This document shows, piece by piece, positions 46,270 through 57,572 of a DNA stretch of 64,000 nt (within the stretch, counting starts at the first letter, position 1; each line of letters starts with the position of its first letter). This stretch comes from Synchiropus splendidus (Eukaryota; Chordata; Actinopteri; Syngnathiformes; Callionymidae): assembly GCF_027744825.2 (NCBI RefSeq), contig NC_071345.1, positions 10,251,501 through 10,315,500 on the forward strand. The letters run 5' to 3'. The translations under genes and the position numbers were made by a program. The notes below the pieces were generated by a model. It did no database searches. It had not been told where the DNA came from and was given only the letters and a program-made list of their open reading frames with translations.

Positions 46270-48670
46270 AGCAGATGAAGAGAAAAGCTGACTCAGCGCT
46301 AATAAGACAGGCGGGGCGGGGGGCAGGGGAGAGTCGGGCGCAGTAGCATAAAAAGTAGGACAGGCATGGATGGAAATAAATCCTAATAAAACACAAAAAG
46401 AAAAAGAAGGCAGCAAAGGGGTTTCAAAAATCATCTTTACAGCTGAAATATAAAGATTTATGTAAAAAATATTTAGGACTCGAAAACTCAACAGAGTCAA
46501 AGTTAAAGTACGGTTTAACAATATGGAGAAGGGACTACCCGAAAACGTGACTCCCAGGGCACCTACTTTGGAATATTAATGGTGATATTAACATAATGTG
46601 CTCAACGTGAAGCCCGCAGCACCAACTTTTGCTTCAACAGCCGCCTTTGTTTTTAATTTTTTTTTTTTCCCAGTGAGCACATATATCCACCAGTGTGGGA
46701 GGAGAAGTGCTTATTAATGGGCTGCTCGCTACCTCGACTCTGTTGCTGCACATCCTACGCAGTGGATCACGGGGCGAGATGAGGGTTATGAAAACTGGCT
46801 TGCAAGTGTCTTGAAGAAAGTCATGAAGGTCACGGAAGGAGAGTTCACCATCCACACCTGCACGTACACTGTATTAATGATCCATATTGTTGTGACGTAC
46901 AGTATAGTAGCAGCTGTTACGGTTATTGGTCCACTATGTTGGCTTCAATACTACTAATGTTTGTGATCTTTATTGTAAAAAATATTTTTATTGAGTGAAT
47001 AAAATGGATTGAGGCATTGTAGCGACTAATTTATTTATGTATATCATCTTTCACAATTTATTTATTTATTGTAAGCGCACATATTTGTGCCTAAATGAAT
47101 GTTTAAAATGACTGTTATGATGTATATTTTTTTACTACAGTAACAGCAATATATTTTTTAAAAAAGTTATGAAAAATTACATCCAAAATTGTGACCTATG
47201 TGTATGACCTACGTATTTTTTTACAGATATATTTTATTTTCTAAAAAAAGAGTTTGTGTGGACTTGTTGCTATTGGCTATGCAATTTCTTTATTTATTTT
47301 AGCTTATATATTTAATACATACACTTTATTGATCAACATTCTAAGTATGTATTGTGAAGACAGCAACCAATTCAGAGTAGAAAATATTGAAAAATCCGTC
47401 CAAATTCAGTTTTTCACATTTATATTCAGAACATGAATACAGAAAATTGCCATTTTACATTTGTAATTATTAATATAATAGTCGGTCTAATAGCAACTTG
47501 TCAGTAGATCTCATCAGTAAAATTGCGGTAACTTTGTTTCCTTGCTTGACACAGCGTTATGAAAAAGAAAAACAAAAAAACAAAAAAAACACTGGCTCTA
47601 TATTGTAAGATTATTTTTATTCACTTTTAATTTTCAGGCACCAAGAGAGCAGAAAATAAAACAGAGCACTTTCTCTTGTTTTATCGCTCAACATGTTGCG
47701 ACACCTGACTCTTCAAATCCGTACAGTCAGTCAAACATTAATCTCCATTTCCCCGACTTCAATAGTAATTAAGTTGAGTCGCCTGCAGTAAGAGAAACAA
47801 ACAACTGAAGACGTGACTCTTCAGTTCAGAGAATGAGTCAGCAGAGCCATCTGTCTGGAGATGACGGGAGTCGGGCAGATTTGGAGGGAGATGATCTCCC
47901 CTGACAGGAAAAGTACAGGATCGCTTTAAATGTAGTCTGAACAACAGCCCCATGACAAAAGACCCGGCGTGCCGGAGTCATATTGAGGAAGACAGATGAG
48001 GAGTTGAATAATACAGAAGTAGCAATGTCAAATTCACAGAAAACCCTGCGCAAGGCGAAACGCGGAAGAATTAGAAAGCGGGAGGAGGAGATTGAAAATG
48101 AGCCCCACATCCAGAACTCCAGGACTTCCCTTGGTTTCGCTCACTATAAATTATTCATACGAGTACTGAACAAATGAGTTCAGAGCACAGGGAGGGGTAG
48201 AGGAGGCGCCCAGCACGAGTCTCCCAAGATAACCCCGCAAACATTGCACTCCTTTCAAGCGCCAGGAAGTGACAGTTGACACGTTTGCGGACAGCGAGTA
48301 TCAAACTTGAGCCGTGCTCTTGTCTGGTGTGGCGACATAAATTGCTGCAATCCAATGTGTCGCGCGGCCAAACTGAAGCCGCGACTTGTGAGAACTGGTG
48401 ATCTGACGGAGAAAAGAGAGAACAGCTCTGCTCCGTGAATAAACTATTCTTTTGGTTTTCAAAATGAAACTCAAAATAACTATGGATTTAATAACAGGTC
48501 TCTTCTTCGGGATTTCAGTGTAGGGGTTGTGGCCATGGTAGGTCCTTAACGCTCCGCCTTAAAGTCGGGGTGGTCCTCGATTGACTGATGGGTGAGGAAT
48601 AGCAAGTCAGACTTCACTATAAGTAGACAAAGGCGCTGGAAAACTCCCCCCTAGCTGGGAAAATTGCAGT
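46270..48670. other. Unique non-coding sequence, AT-rich in the middle
   Basis: A T-run lies at about 46659-46670. The section 46960-47640 is strongly AT-rich with A/T runs. No exons or repeat termini are recognised. Confidence 0.5.
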
Positions 48671-48678
48671 GTACGTTG

Positions 48679-49086
48679 TAGGGATGCACCGATCTGGGAT
48701 GCTCCTGATCCTGGTATCGGTATCGGCTGGATCCCACATCTTAAAGTGGGATCTGGTAACAGTGAAAAAGGGAAGATCTTGGCATTTCACTCTGATAACA
48801 TGGCAGCAGCAGATACTCAGCGGAAATATTTCACCGACAACTGCAACAGCGACACGCAACACATATAAAATGCTGGCAACCTTTGGTAAGCACTTTGCTT
48901 AAACAAATACTAAGTTTGTAAAGTATTTTTACCTTTTACTCAGCGTGACTGGTGTTATCCCACAATGGCAAAAAGGTTCATACTTTAACATTTATTTATT
49001 TTATTGGATACGTATCTGTATCGGTCCACACCCAAAGCCCAGGTATCGGCATCGGTATCAAAAAAAGTTGGATCGGTGCATCGCTA
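48679..49086. mobile_element. hAT-type MITE (TAGGGATGCACCGAT family) with residual 8 bp target duplication
   Basis: The left end TAGGGATGCACCGATCTGGG and the right end TTGGATCGGTGCATCGCTA are inverted. Flanks GTACGTTG (48671-48678) and GTACATTT (49087-49094) match at 6 of 8 positions, as expected of an old hAT insertion. Inside are repeated GGTATCGG words typical of this family. The longest internal frame encodes only about 77 codons without a transposase domain. A smaller relative lies at 5166-5470. Confidence 0.8.
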
Positions 49087-49094
49087 GTACATTT

Positions 49095-52079
49095 AAAAGA
49101 ACCATGAATAACAAACTTTTTTTTCTTTTTAACCTCAAAAATACTGTAAAAACACAATCCAGTCATTTAGATGGACCCCTGCAAAACGATTGGATCATGT
49201 CTATGTCCCGCCCCCTTCCTTCTCTGTTCTCAGTCAGTGGAATAATTGAAGAGAAAAGGGCAGCTTTGAATGAGTCAAAAGAAACTGGTTTGGACTTCTA
49301 AGTCAAATTACAGCTCCCTTCATGACTAGCTACCGTCGCTTTCACTCGGAGACAAAACAAGTGAGACGCTCAGCTGTTGGTGAAGGGCAGAGTAGAGCCG
49401 TGACCAGTTGAGCATCTTGTTGGAACGTCTCCTGGACACCTCCCAAGGGAAACGTTCCGGACTCGTCCAAATGGGATGAAGCCCAGGACAGCGCTGTCAG
49501 TATTCCCCAGAAGTGCTGGAGGAGCTTGTGGAGAGCTGCTGTCTCAGATAAGCAGAAGACAAAGGATGGATTTCTCTTTTGAGGCACGATCGAGATGTTC
49601 CTGACGGTTTCTCATGGATCAGAGGTTGAAGGCTTTCCCTCTGTTAAAGCCAACCTCAGGCTCTTACGTCCCAGTTAGCATGTTTTGCCGCCAACTCCCC
49701 CAACAGCACTCGAGTTCCCAGCCACACCTCTTCATACACCGCCGCCTAATGGGAGCGAGTATCTGATGCCAACTCTTGGAAAAAACTCTTTTGCATTAAT
49801 ATTAATGGAACTTTTTGGAACAGCGCCAACTCCATCAACATCCGCCGCGACTGTCTGCGTTGCACAAGAGCCCTCTGTCTGTTTTCATGTGGGCTTTTAT
49901 GCTTTGTTAGCTCCCGATTATCGCCGCCAGTTCGCTTATGTGTTGACTCGCCAGCTCAGTCTGATCCCCTTTGGCCCGGCCGATGTGGGAGAGAACAGCT
50001 GAGGACGGCATTGTTGCAGAACCAAAGTGCATCCCAATCTCTGCCAGACAAACACAGACCAGTGGAACGGTGGAGGCTCTTCTGCTGATTAATAAATGAT
50101 CACGCCTGCGTGCAAGACTTCAAGCGCCGTCGTTTTCATCACAGTGTTGCTGCCGGGAGATTGGATGAAGCCGGAAGATGCGAGTTATCAAATGTTTCAA
50201 TTCATGCTATTTTTATTTTTTATTTTTTTGAGGACGACATTTAACAAATCCCATTCCCTCGACATAAATAAAGCAGAAATGGTCTTTTTTTCACAGAATA
50301 TTGTATGAAATTGTCAGCATCGCTAGGTGACGACAAATACTTCATTTTTTTGATAATTTAATGTATTTAAAACATTTCAGGAAAAAGACCTATACGTGAA
50401 ATTTCAGGAAAAAAAAAAACCTATACATGATTCAAAAGTCGCATGACATCACAGCGAAGGCCAGATTTAATGAAACACGCAGCTGCGCCAAAATGTGTTG
50501 TTACACCACTCATTGCACAGTATGAATTCTTAGTCATGGTAACAACAGGTTCTTGCTAAAAGCCAATTCACAAAAGCAAATCTTAAAATAGGTTTTACTT
50601 AAAGCAAAATTGAATCCACGAAAACTGAAAAACTTGTGAGTTAAGGTTGATATTTGAAGTAATGCAATTTGAAAATCATTATTATTATTATTATTATATC
50701 CGCAATGTTAAAAGGAAAGAGATTGTTTTGGAGACAATATAATTGTGACTCAATAAAAATATATATTATAAATAAGGTGTCATATCATAATGAATGACAT
50801 TTGAATATTTGACACCAGAATTGTGAAATTGAAAAGTCTTAAGTTCATTAAAGTTCCTGTAATTATATTTAGTCATCAAATATTATAAGGTGGTGGACCA
50901 GGAATTGAAACACCTTTAAACACCATTAATCTGGGTATATTATTAATGATCTATTTAAGTCCAGGCAGTAATTCGAACAAAAAAATCAACCAAAAAAAGT
51001 TCTTCATAATGGTGCATTGGCAGAAATTAAAAGCTGGATAGGAGGCAACCTCATGACTTTTCAAACCGCCTCAGTCTTCAAGAGAGGTTTCTGGCACTGA
51101 AGACAAAAGATAAGATGGCAACAGTTGCAGCCGCCTGGAGGTGAACCGACTTATGTGCAGCTCCAAACGCGGAAAAAACAGAAACTCCAGCCGTCGGCGA
51201 ACGATCCGACCAAACATGAGACGAGTTTTCACGAGACAAAAAAGGATTTCCCCCTCCCCCAGGACATGACGAACGTTTGACTGTGCTTTCATGTGACTCC
51301 ACATGTGCCGTGAATATTAATTTATTTCTGATGAGCCTTTTAAATTTGCTCGAAGTTACTTGATAAAACAGCACATTGAAGAACTGCTCCGCAACGAGAG
51401 CAAGAAAAATAAGTCTCACACTTACAGTCTATGTACTACTTTTCATCTGTCTTTTTTAACTCTTCTCAGAGCTGTTTACATTTTTCCTTATGCTTATTCA
51501 TAAAGAAGGATCTTCACTGTGTAACTCCGGGGGAGGACTGATCTCCAGCCATCTTTATATTGTTGCCACAAAGGCTGAACAATCTTCAGAACTGACAAGA
51601 TGAATGGTATCTGTTGGTTGATTTTAGCGGCTGAAGCCTCCCTTTTATTATCCATATCTGGTCCAGACACTTTGCAGCTGAATTGGCTGCGACAACATCC
51701 AAAGAAGTGGGAGGGGGAGTCGTCATAAAAAGGTGGGCTGGGCTCGCTTTTTACTTTTTACTGCGTAGGCACCCCATGTTTTTTAAGGGTATCTCAACAA
51801 GCTTATTAAACACCGTCTCACGTCACAGCAGGAATGAAAGTGTATCCCACCTGTAGTTTTGTCTTTCAGACATGCACCAAAACACCCCAAGAGAATTCCA
51901 CTCCTTAACTTTTCCAAGTCAGAACCATAGTTTTTGGACTTAAACAGCAGAAGCTGATCCAGAGTTCCAGCACAGATCCATCTTTTCTAGCATAAACTGG
52001 GCAGATCCCAATAGGAAAAATGGGTTCTTCAAGGATGTTTTCAGCGCCACAAGTGGTGACATTCTCAGCTAAGGCTGTC
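49095..52079. other. Unique non-coding sequence, nothing recognised
   Basis: Simple runs only, including (ATT)n at 50678-50697 and an A-run at about 50410-50419. A 105-codon proline-rich frame at 49685-50002 has no domain. Confidence 0.5.
50678..50697. repeat. (ATT)n microsatellite
   Basis: About six to seven ATT units. Confidence 0.9.
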
Positions 52080-52145
52080 AATCGTGTTTTAGTCAAGACC
52101 AACCAAGTCGATACTGAGACCAAGTCCAAGACCATGACTTTCTGG
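52080..52145 (-). repeat. GGTCTTG-type interspersed repeat fragment
   Basis: AAGACCAACCAAGTCGATAC and TGAGACCAAGTCCAAGACCA are the inverted form of the GGTCT/GACTTG words at 20880-20970. It is a decayed copy with approximate boundaries. Confidence 0.4.
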
Positions 52146-53000
52146 AACCAATAACCAATAATAGCTTTGATTTATTTTGAAAAAATGGAAACCGTTTCTT
52201 TAGGAGTAAATGTGTCTATTTGACTGACAGACTTTGTGGATTCAGTTTGCTCTCTTCTTGGATTCACACCCCTCATTGGCTCTGACTCGATCTCAGTTGC
52301 CTGTATATCAACAAAAAACAGTAGAAAATCCCCCCTCCATTGGGAAAATCTCAACATAGGGGGCCCCAGGTCGAGTAGAGCCCAGAGTAGAGCTGTACCT
52401 TGATTTACCACTCACCCATAGCAGCAAGCAAATGACCTGAAGGTGATACAACGAGTTTTCTTGATGGGGCGTCTCCTTCAGAGATAGAAGTTCAGTCATG
52501 CGGGAGAGACTCAAAACAGCACGGCTGCTTCTCCACAGTGGTAGCTCTGACATCGCCAGAGAGTCAGTGTCTCCTTGTATAATATAATATAAATAAACAT
52601 GTCTTTACTGGTGATTCAAATCGACCCAGACCACTTCAAACAAACTCACTGGTAACACAAAGGGACAAACAGAGTTTGTTTATTGGTTGGTGTTTTACGT
52701 GCTGCACAGGAAAAATGACCAAAAAAAAAAAAAAATTGAATGACTGAAGAAAATCAATTTTGTGTGTGCTATTTACTTCAGAAAACTCATCCTAGTGACC
52801 TAGAAACTGATACATGATCTGTGGGAAGGGAATTCATTTATTCACCTATTGTCTATTGAATTCTCTCAGGTCAGTGTCCCGTGATGAAGCAACTCACAAA
52901 CAGTGGCGCTCCACACCGACACATCACTTAAAAAAAACGGGTGAAATTTGCTTCATTTTCAAGTGTGTATTTCGAGCCGTCAAATCATCATATTGTGTTT
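52146..53000. other. Unique sequence with an A15 tract
   Basis: Fifteen adenines lie at 52721-52735. Nothing else is recognised. Confidence 0.5.
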
Positions 53001-53260
53001 AATCAAATTTGTAATTAAGCAGGCAAACACATGCCGCTCGACTAAGCTCTTAAAGATGATAAGGATTAGCATTTTAAACACCGCACGTCGCTATGGCAAC
53101 TGTCAACCCCGTGAAGGCCAGACATTTTCTCGCTCTTAGCACGAGGAAGCTGTTAACAGCTGCGTTTCAGGGCGACAGATGCGGCTTGAATGCTAAAACC
53201 TGCGTGTCAGGTTTTGACCACATCCACAGCGTGGAACGGCTACGGAGCCAAATAGGAGAC
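53001..53260. promoter_or_regulatory. Possible regulatory stretch with an RFX X-box
   Basis: GTCGCTATGGCAAC (53087-53100) fits the RFX X-box consensus GTHNYYATRRNAAC at every position. It is preceded by TTTGTAATTAAGC and AAGGATTAGC (homeodomain-type cores). A match to this degenerate consensus is expected a few times per several hundred kilobases by chance, so the evidence is weak. Confidence 0.2.
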
Positions 53261-56200
53261 GACTGCTGCTGCCATGTTTGGAAAATGCCCTTTGAACTCG
53301 AAGGTGTGAAATGACTTCGGTTTGAGCTCTTCGTTTAATTGCTTTTGACAAGGGCGAGGTCTGCAGTTCAACGGGATTCTATGTCATCCAAGTGGATCAC
53401 GCGTCGCTATCGCTCACTCTAAATGTTTCTGTCAAATTGTGCTTGTTTTAGCACAGATCTGGACATCCTGACAACACAACAAGAAGAACCTGTAAATGCC
53501 GGCAGGTTCCACTCTGAGTCTCTGTCTGATGACACTGAATCTCACCCGTATCTAAAGGCTGCATTTACCTGACAGAAGGTAAGAAAACTAAACAACCGTT
53601 TACATAGCGACATGCTAGCTCACGGCACCCTGGAGAGCCACTATACTTCAGTGCTCCTGGCACTTTGTGGTGGCTCACACTCGAAGCAGTTTTATGTGTG
53701 GCACGAGTTATCAACTTGCTAAAACACATGAGATTTACAACGTGTTTAAAGAGACCTAGTAGAGTGAAGAGACACTCTTATCGCGGGAGGAGGGGTTGGC
53801 GCACCTTCATGCTAAACAAGTTAAACAGGATTCAAAGTCTGTACTTTACTTTGACATTTTGCCTGAAGTACTTCTGTCGATTGACTTCCTGCATGAGCGG
53901 TCAGCTCCTCGGCCACTTGAACAAAACCACAGGTGCAAATAAAAATAGATCCTATTTCAAGCGGCACTGCGAGGTTCAGCATCTCGGCATCCTCATTCGT
54001 TTTTTGCGTGAGTCTTCTCTATTTCTCACATGCCAAAAGTGGTGCCACGCAGTGCACACCACAGAGAAACAAGGAAGCAGACAGCTGAGTTTTGTCATTT
54101 ATTGAATAGATGACAATAAAAGCAGTAGTTTTTAATCATGAGAAGTAAAAATCTTTCCGATCTGTAGCCGCCCTCACGCAGTCCGTCTCTTCATATGTCC
54201 AGGCGAGACTGTCATTTAGCTATTTTATCTTTTTCAGGATTTTTTTGATAAAACCACGTTTGTTTTCTGCACGTTTCAAAGTTTCCACTAAATTTATACA
54301 TGTTTGCAGACATGAGCTCATTATTATTCTGGAGGCATCTCAGTTTAGCCGTGCCTGTTTTCACAGTTGTGCCCACTGGGCGCTTTGGCTCAGCTCAATA
54401 GTTACGACTTGACTGTTGCTCTCACGTCTGAACTCCATTTTCAATCCCAGAAGCATCTATCAAACTGACTGGCAGACAGAAACATAGACATTGTGCCAGT
54501 AGTTGGCATTTTCAAATCCAAATCTGCTAGTTTGTTTGACTAGCACCATTTAATTTAGTCCCAGTTCCAGAGAAGAACTTGCTTGATCACTCAACAAACC
54601 CCATGCGGTGTAAGAAATTCTCTTCCGATGAAGCCCAGAGTTTCAAAGACAAGCTTGGCAACGAAGCGAGAAGCATTTATTCCTCTAATCACGTCTCACA
54701 AATTAAAGATGCACCAACAACCACGATTACTTGGGAAGAGAAAGGAAGCAAAAGTCCATTTGCTGTGTCTACACAGAGACCTCAGGCGATTTGCATATTT
54801 GAATTGAGGGAATTTGTGTTTGTCTGTGATTTAGTTTCACTCGCTTGGCGCCCACATGTGAAAGCTAAAAGACAGACATACCAACTCACTGACAAATACT
54901 GCAGCAAAGACTCATCCAACTCGGATTCATAAAAAAAGTCAATTAAAATTCAGTGCAAGTGAGTTTAAATAAACGTAATCCATCAAAACTGCACATCACA
55001 ACAATCTACATATTGCACAGGCAGTGTTTTATAGTAAAATGAACTAGCATGTTGCCGTGTAGACATTATTTTTTTTGCGGAGATGTCAATAAAAACGGCT
55101 TATTACTGCCATCTTAAAGGTTCCGTTTCAACGGTGTTCATTAAAATCATCCAGATCTCAGCTTCCGCAGCAGGTGAGAGGCACGACCTTTGACCCCGAC
55201 CATCCAGGGACGTCATTATACCCGACACATTGTGGTTGCGGGTGTCTCTTATCGTGACCAGACGTCCGTGGACGACACCATTAAGAGAGACTGGACGACA
55301 GCCCGGTACGACTCTCCAGGAAGGTTTCAGTCGCGCTGGGTTTCCACTCTAATGGTCGACCAAATTAACTCGGAGACAGATTCACACTTTCCGAGCCGTA
55401 ATCACACGAAAACGGTAATTAGATCATTTGCATGAGTCAGAAGTGATCTGGTTCAGGAGAAAGAAAATTAGAAACAGTGTCAGGTCCTGAAGGATAATGA
55501 TAAATGTGCGGTTAATGAACGTGCGCACGCACTGGTGAGCGACGCTGCAAAAGGCACTTTATTTACTGACATGGACAGTATGCAAGTATAACTTAAAATA
55601 TTTTTTTAAATAACATAGAAATGTTGCCCTTTAAAAAAATGTATATATATAAATATAAATATAATGTAGGAAGGTGAACTTTACGGAACAAAACAGATAT
55701 TGCAATACAAATCTAACAGCATTGCAGAAAAATGTACAATATAATAATAAGAATATGAGGAGGGAAATAAAAAAAAAATTTAAATGACATTGTGAAGTCT
55801 GGTTTCAATAAAATATATATATATAATAATAATAACTGTCAAATTATAATTTACAAGGTAACAGGGCAGATCCAGGACAAAATAAAATCCAAGCTAGTAG
55901 CTACATTCCAAATAAAAGTAGGCTAAAATGCCTCATATACATCAGGTTTCATGAAGAGGGTATCAAAATTGTCTTATGGATACTTCTCTAGATCGTAAGA
56001 GATAATTTAGTTTTCCTGTTTTCAATCAATCTTGCCATAAAAGGTAGCAAAAATGTTTGAAATGAGCAAACATTTAAACAAAGATAAAACATAGAAGACC
56101 TTTCCAACCGACAAATCCCATAATACACAGCAACAGTTACCGTGGGGTTATTTGTTGGTTTTGTTTGGGACTGAATTTGACAGCTCTGCTTCTTTGCCAA

Positions 56201-56523
56201 ACTGAATAGCACCGACAAAGCGTTGACTCACTCTCACCCTCTTTGTCAGCGGTGCAGGTTTAACATGGTGTTAGACTCCACCCGTGATACCTCACATCTG
56301 GCAAACTGAAACAACACCAGCGGCTGCCGCCCTCTTCAAAGAAATGAGGCAGTTATTTTAGCAACTGAGTGCATCAGTGGTGATAACACCAACTTCCTGT
56401 TTTGGTCTCAAACTCACAAGGTCTTGAAAAAAAAACACTTCACACAGAACAACAGGACGTTTGTGGATGACACAACCCGGATCCACACTTTTAATCCAAT
56501 TCAGCATCGGAAAACGGGCTCTC
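53261..56523. other. Unique non-coding sequence, nothing recognised
   Basis: Frames of 146 codons (53665-54105) and 117 codons (54579-54932) lack domains. The section 55590-55860 is AT-rich with TATATA runs. Confidence 0.5.
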
Positions 56524-56572
56524 GCGCACACACACGCACACGCACGCACACGCACGCACACTCACTCACTCC
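56524..56572. repeat. (CA)n/(CGCACA)n compound repeat
   Basis: GCGCACACACACGCACACGC and CACACGCACGCACAC run into ACTCACTCACTC. Several short frames on both strands here are products of the repeat. Confidence 0.9.
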
Positions 56573-57018
56573 GCTCATTACAAGTGACAAAACTCATTAC
56601 AAGACTAACGAATCAGTTTATTTGTGAGTTTCCCGCCTCGGCGCTGGCACTGGATGGATGGAAGGCGCAATTATCTCACAGGCTCATCATCTAACCTTGA
56701 AGGGAAAGTGGGGGGGGGGTCTATATGGCTCTTTAATGAGGACCGAGCACCAGTGCTGCCATTTGATCGGAGCTTAATCACAGTAATCATTAACAAATAC
56801 ACAGAGCTCTGACAAAAAAAAATGGACCTGTAAGCGCGAGGCTAACTGATGGCTATCGCTGTGTGCAGAGCCCAAAAAACACAACCTGTTGTTTTCTGCC
56901 TGACTTATCAGAGGTCAGTTCGAAACAGAAAACTCACAGCACACAATGTCAAAGATAAACAAAACGCTTTATTCACTATACTGCAGCTCATGACTATGGC
57001 TGCAACGGAAATGAAATA

Positions 57019-57310
57019 CAAGTCACATCCGACTTACGACCTGCTTGACTTATGTCCACCCGTACTTACGACCACGGCCACGGTTTTTATTCAATGTCTG
57101 GCACCGCAGCACGTAGCAGCCCGGCATCTCGTACGACAGTTACAGCAGCACAGTATCCCAGCATCTCACTTTCACACAGTGATCTACCACTACAGTAGTA
57201 GCTATAACCCTCGCCTCGGCTATTTTGAATAGATTACATGGATTACAATGACTTACATCCAACCTAACTTACGACCGGTTGGTCGGAACCGATCCTTCCG
57301 ATCTTACTTG
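57019..57310 (+). mobile_element. TA-flanked MITE, copy 2
   Basis: It is bounded by TA on both sides (57017-57018 and 57311-57312). The left end CAAGTCACATCCGACTTACG and the right end CGATCTTACTTG are inverted. The interior is collinear with copy 1: CGTACTTACGACC, TTTTTATTCAATGTCTGGCA, CCGCAGCACGTAGCAGCCCG, CATCTCACTTTCACAC. It gains a CTACAGTAGTAG stretch at about 57188-57202 also seen in copy 3. Non-coding. Confidence 0.8.
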
Positions 57311-57489
57311 TAGTACTTGAAAAAAGAAAGGAAAAGTACATGAATTGTTGTTGACTTTTTCAGAGTGTAATATATTGTTTGGAAACTTTATATTTGGATT
57401 TTTATTGATCGAAACGTGGCCTTAAAGGTATGTGTCCTTTGATGTGTCCTTTGACGTTTTGGGTCGCAATGGTCCTGTTGTCACAGCCA

Positions 57490-57572
57490 ACTGCAGCAAG
57501 AGTGACGACATCACAAACAGTTGACTCATGAACCCGTCGGCGGCTAATTTAATAGTCGGTTATGTCCCTACT
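57490..57572 (-). mobile_element. hAT-type terminus fragment (TAGGGACATAACCGACTATT)
   Basis: On the minus strand it reads TAGGGACATAACCGACTATT, then AAATTAGCCGCCGACGGGTT. This is the end of a fish hAT family with (T)AGTCG-ACTAAT words. No opposite terminus is visible between here and the MITE ending at 57310, so it is a fragment. Confidence 0.45.

Noticed and set aside
53665..54105. 146-codon plus-strand frame
   Set aside because: No recognisable motif, and it is not flanked by credible splice sites.
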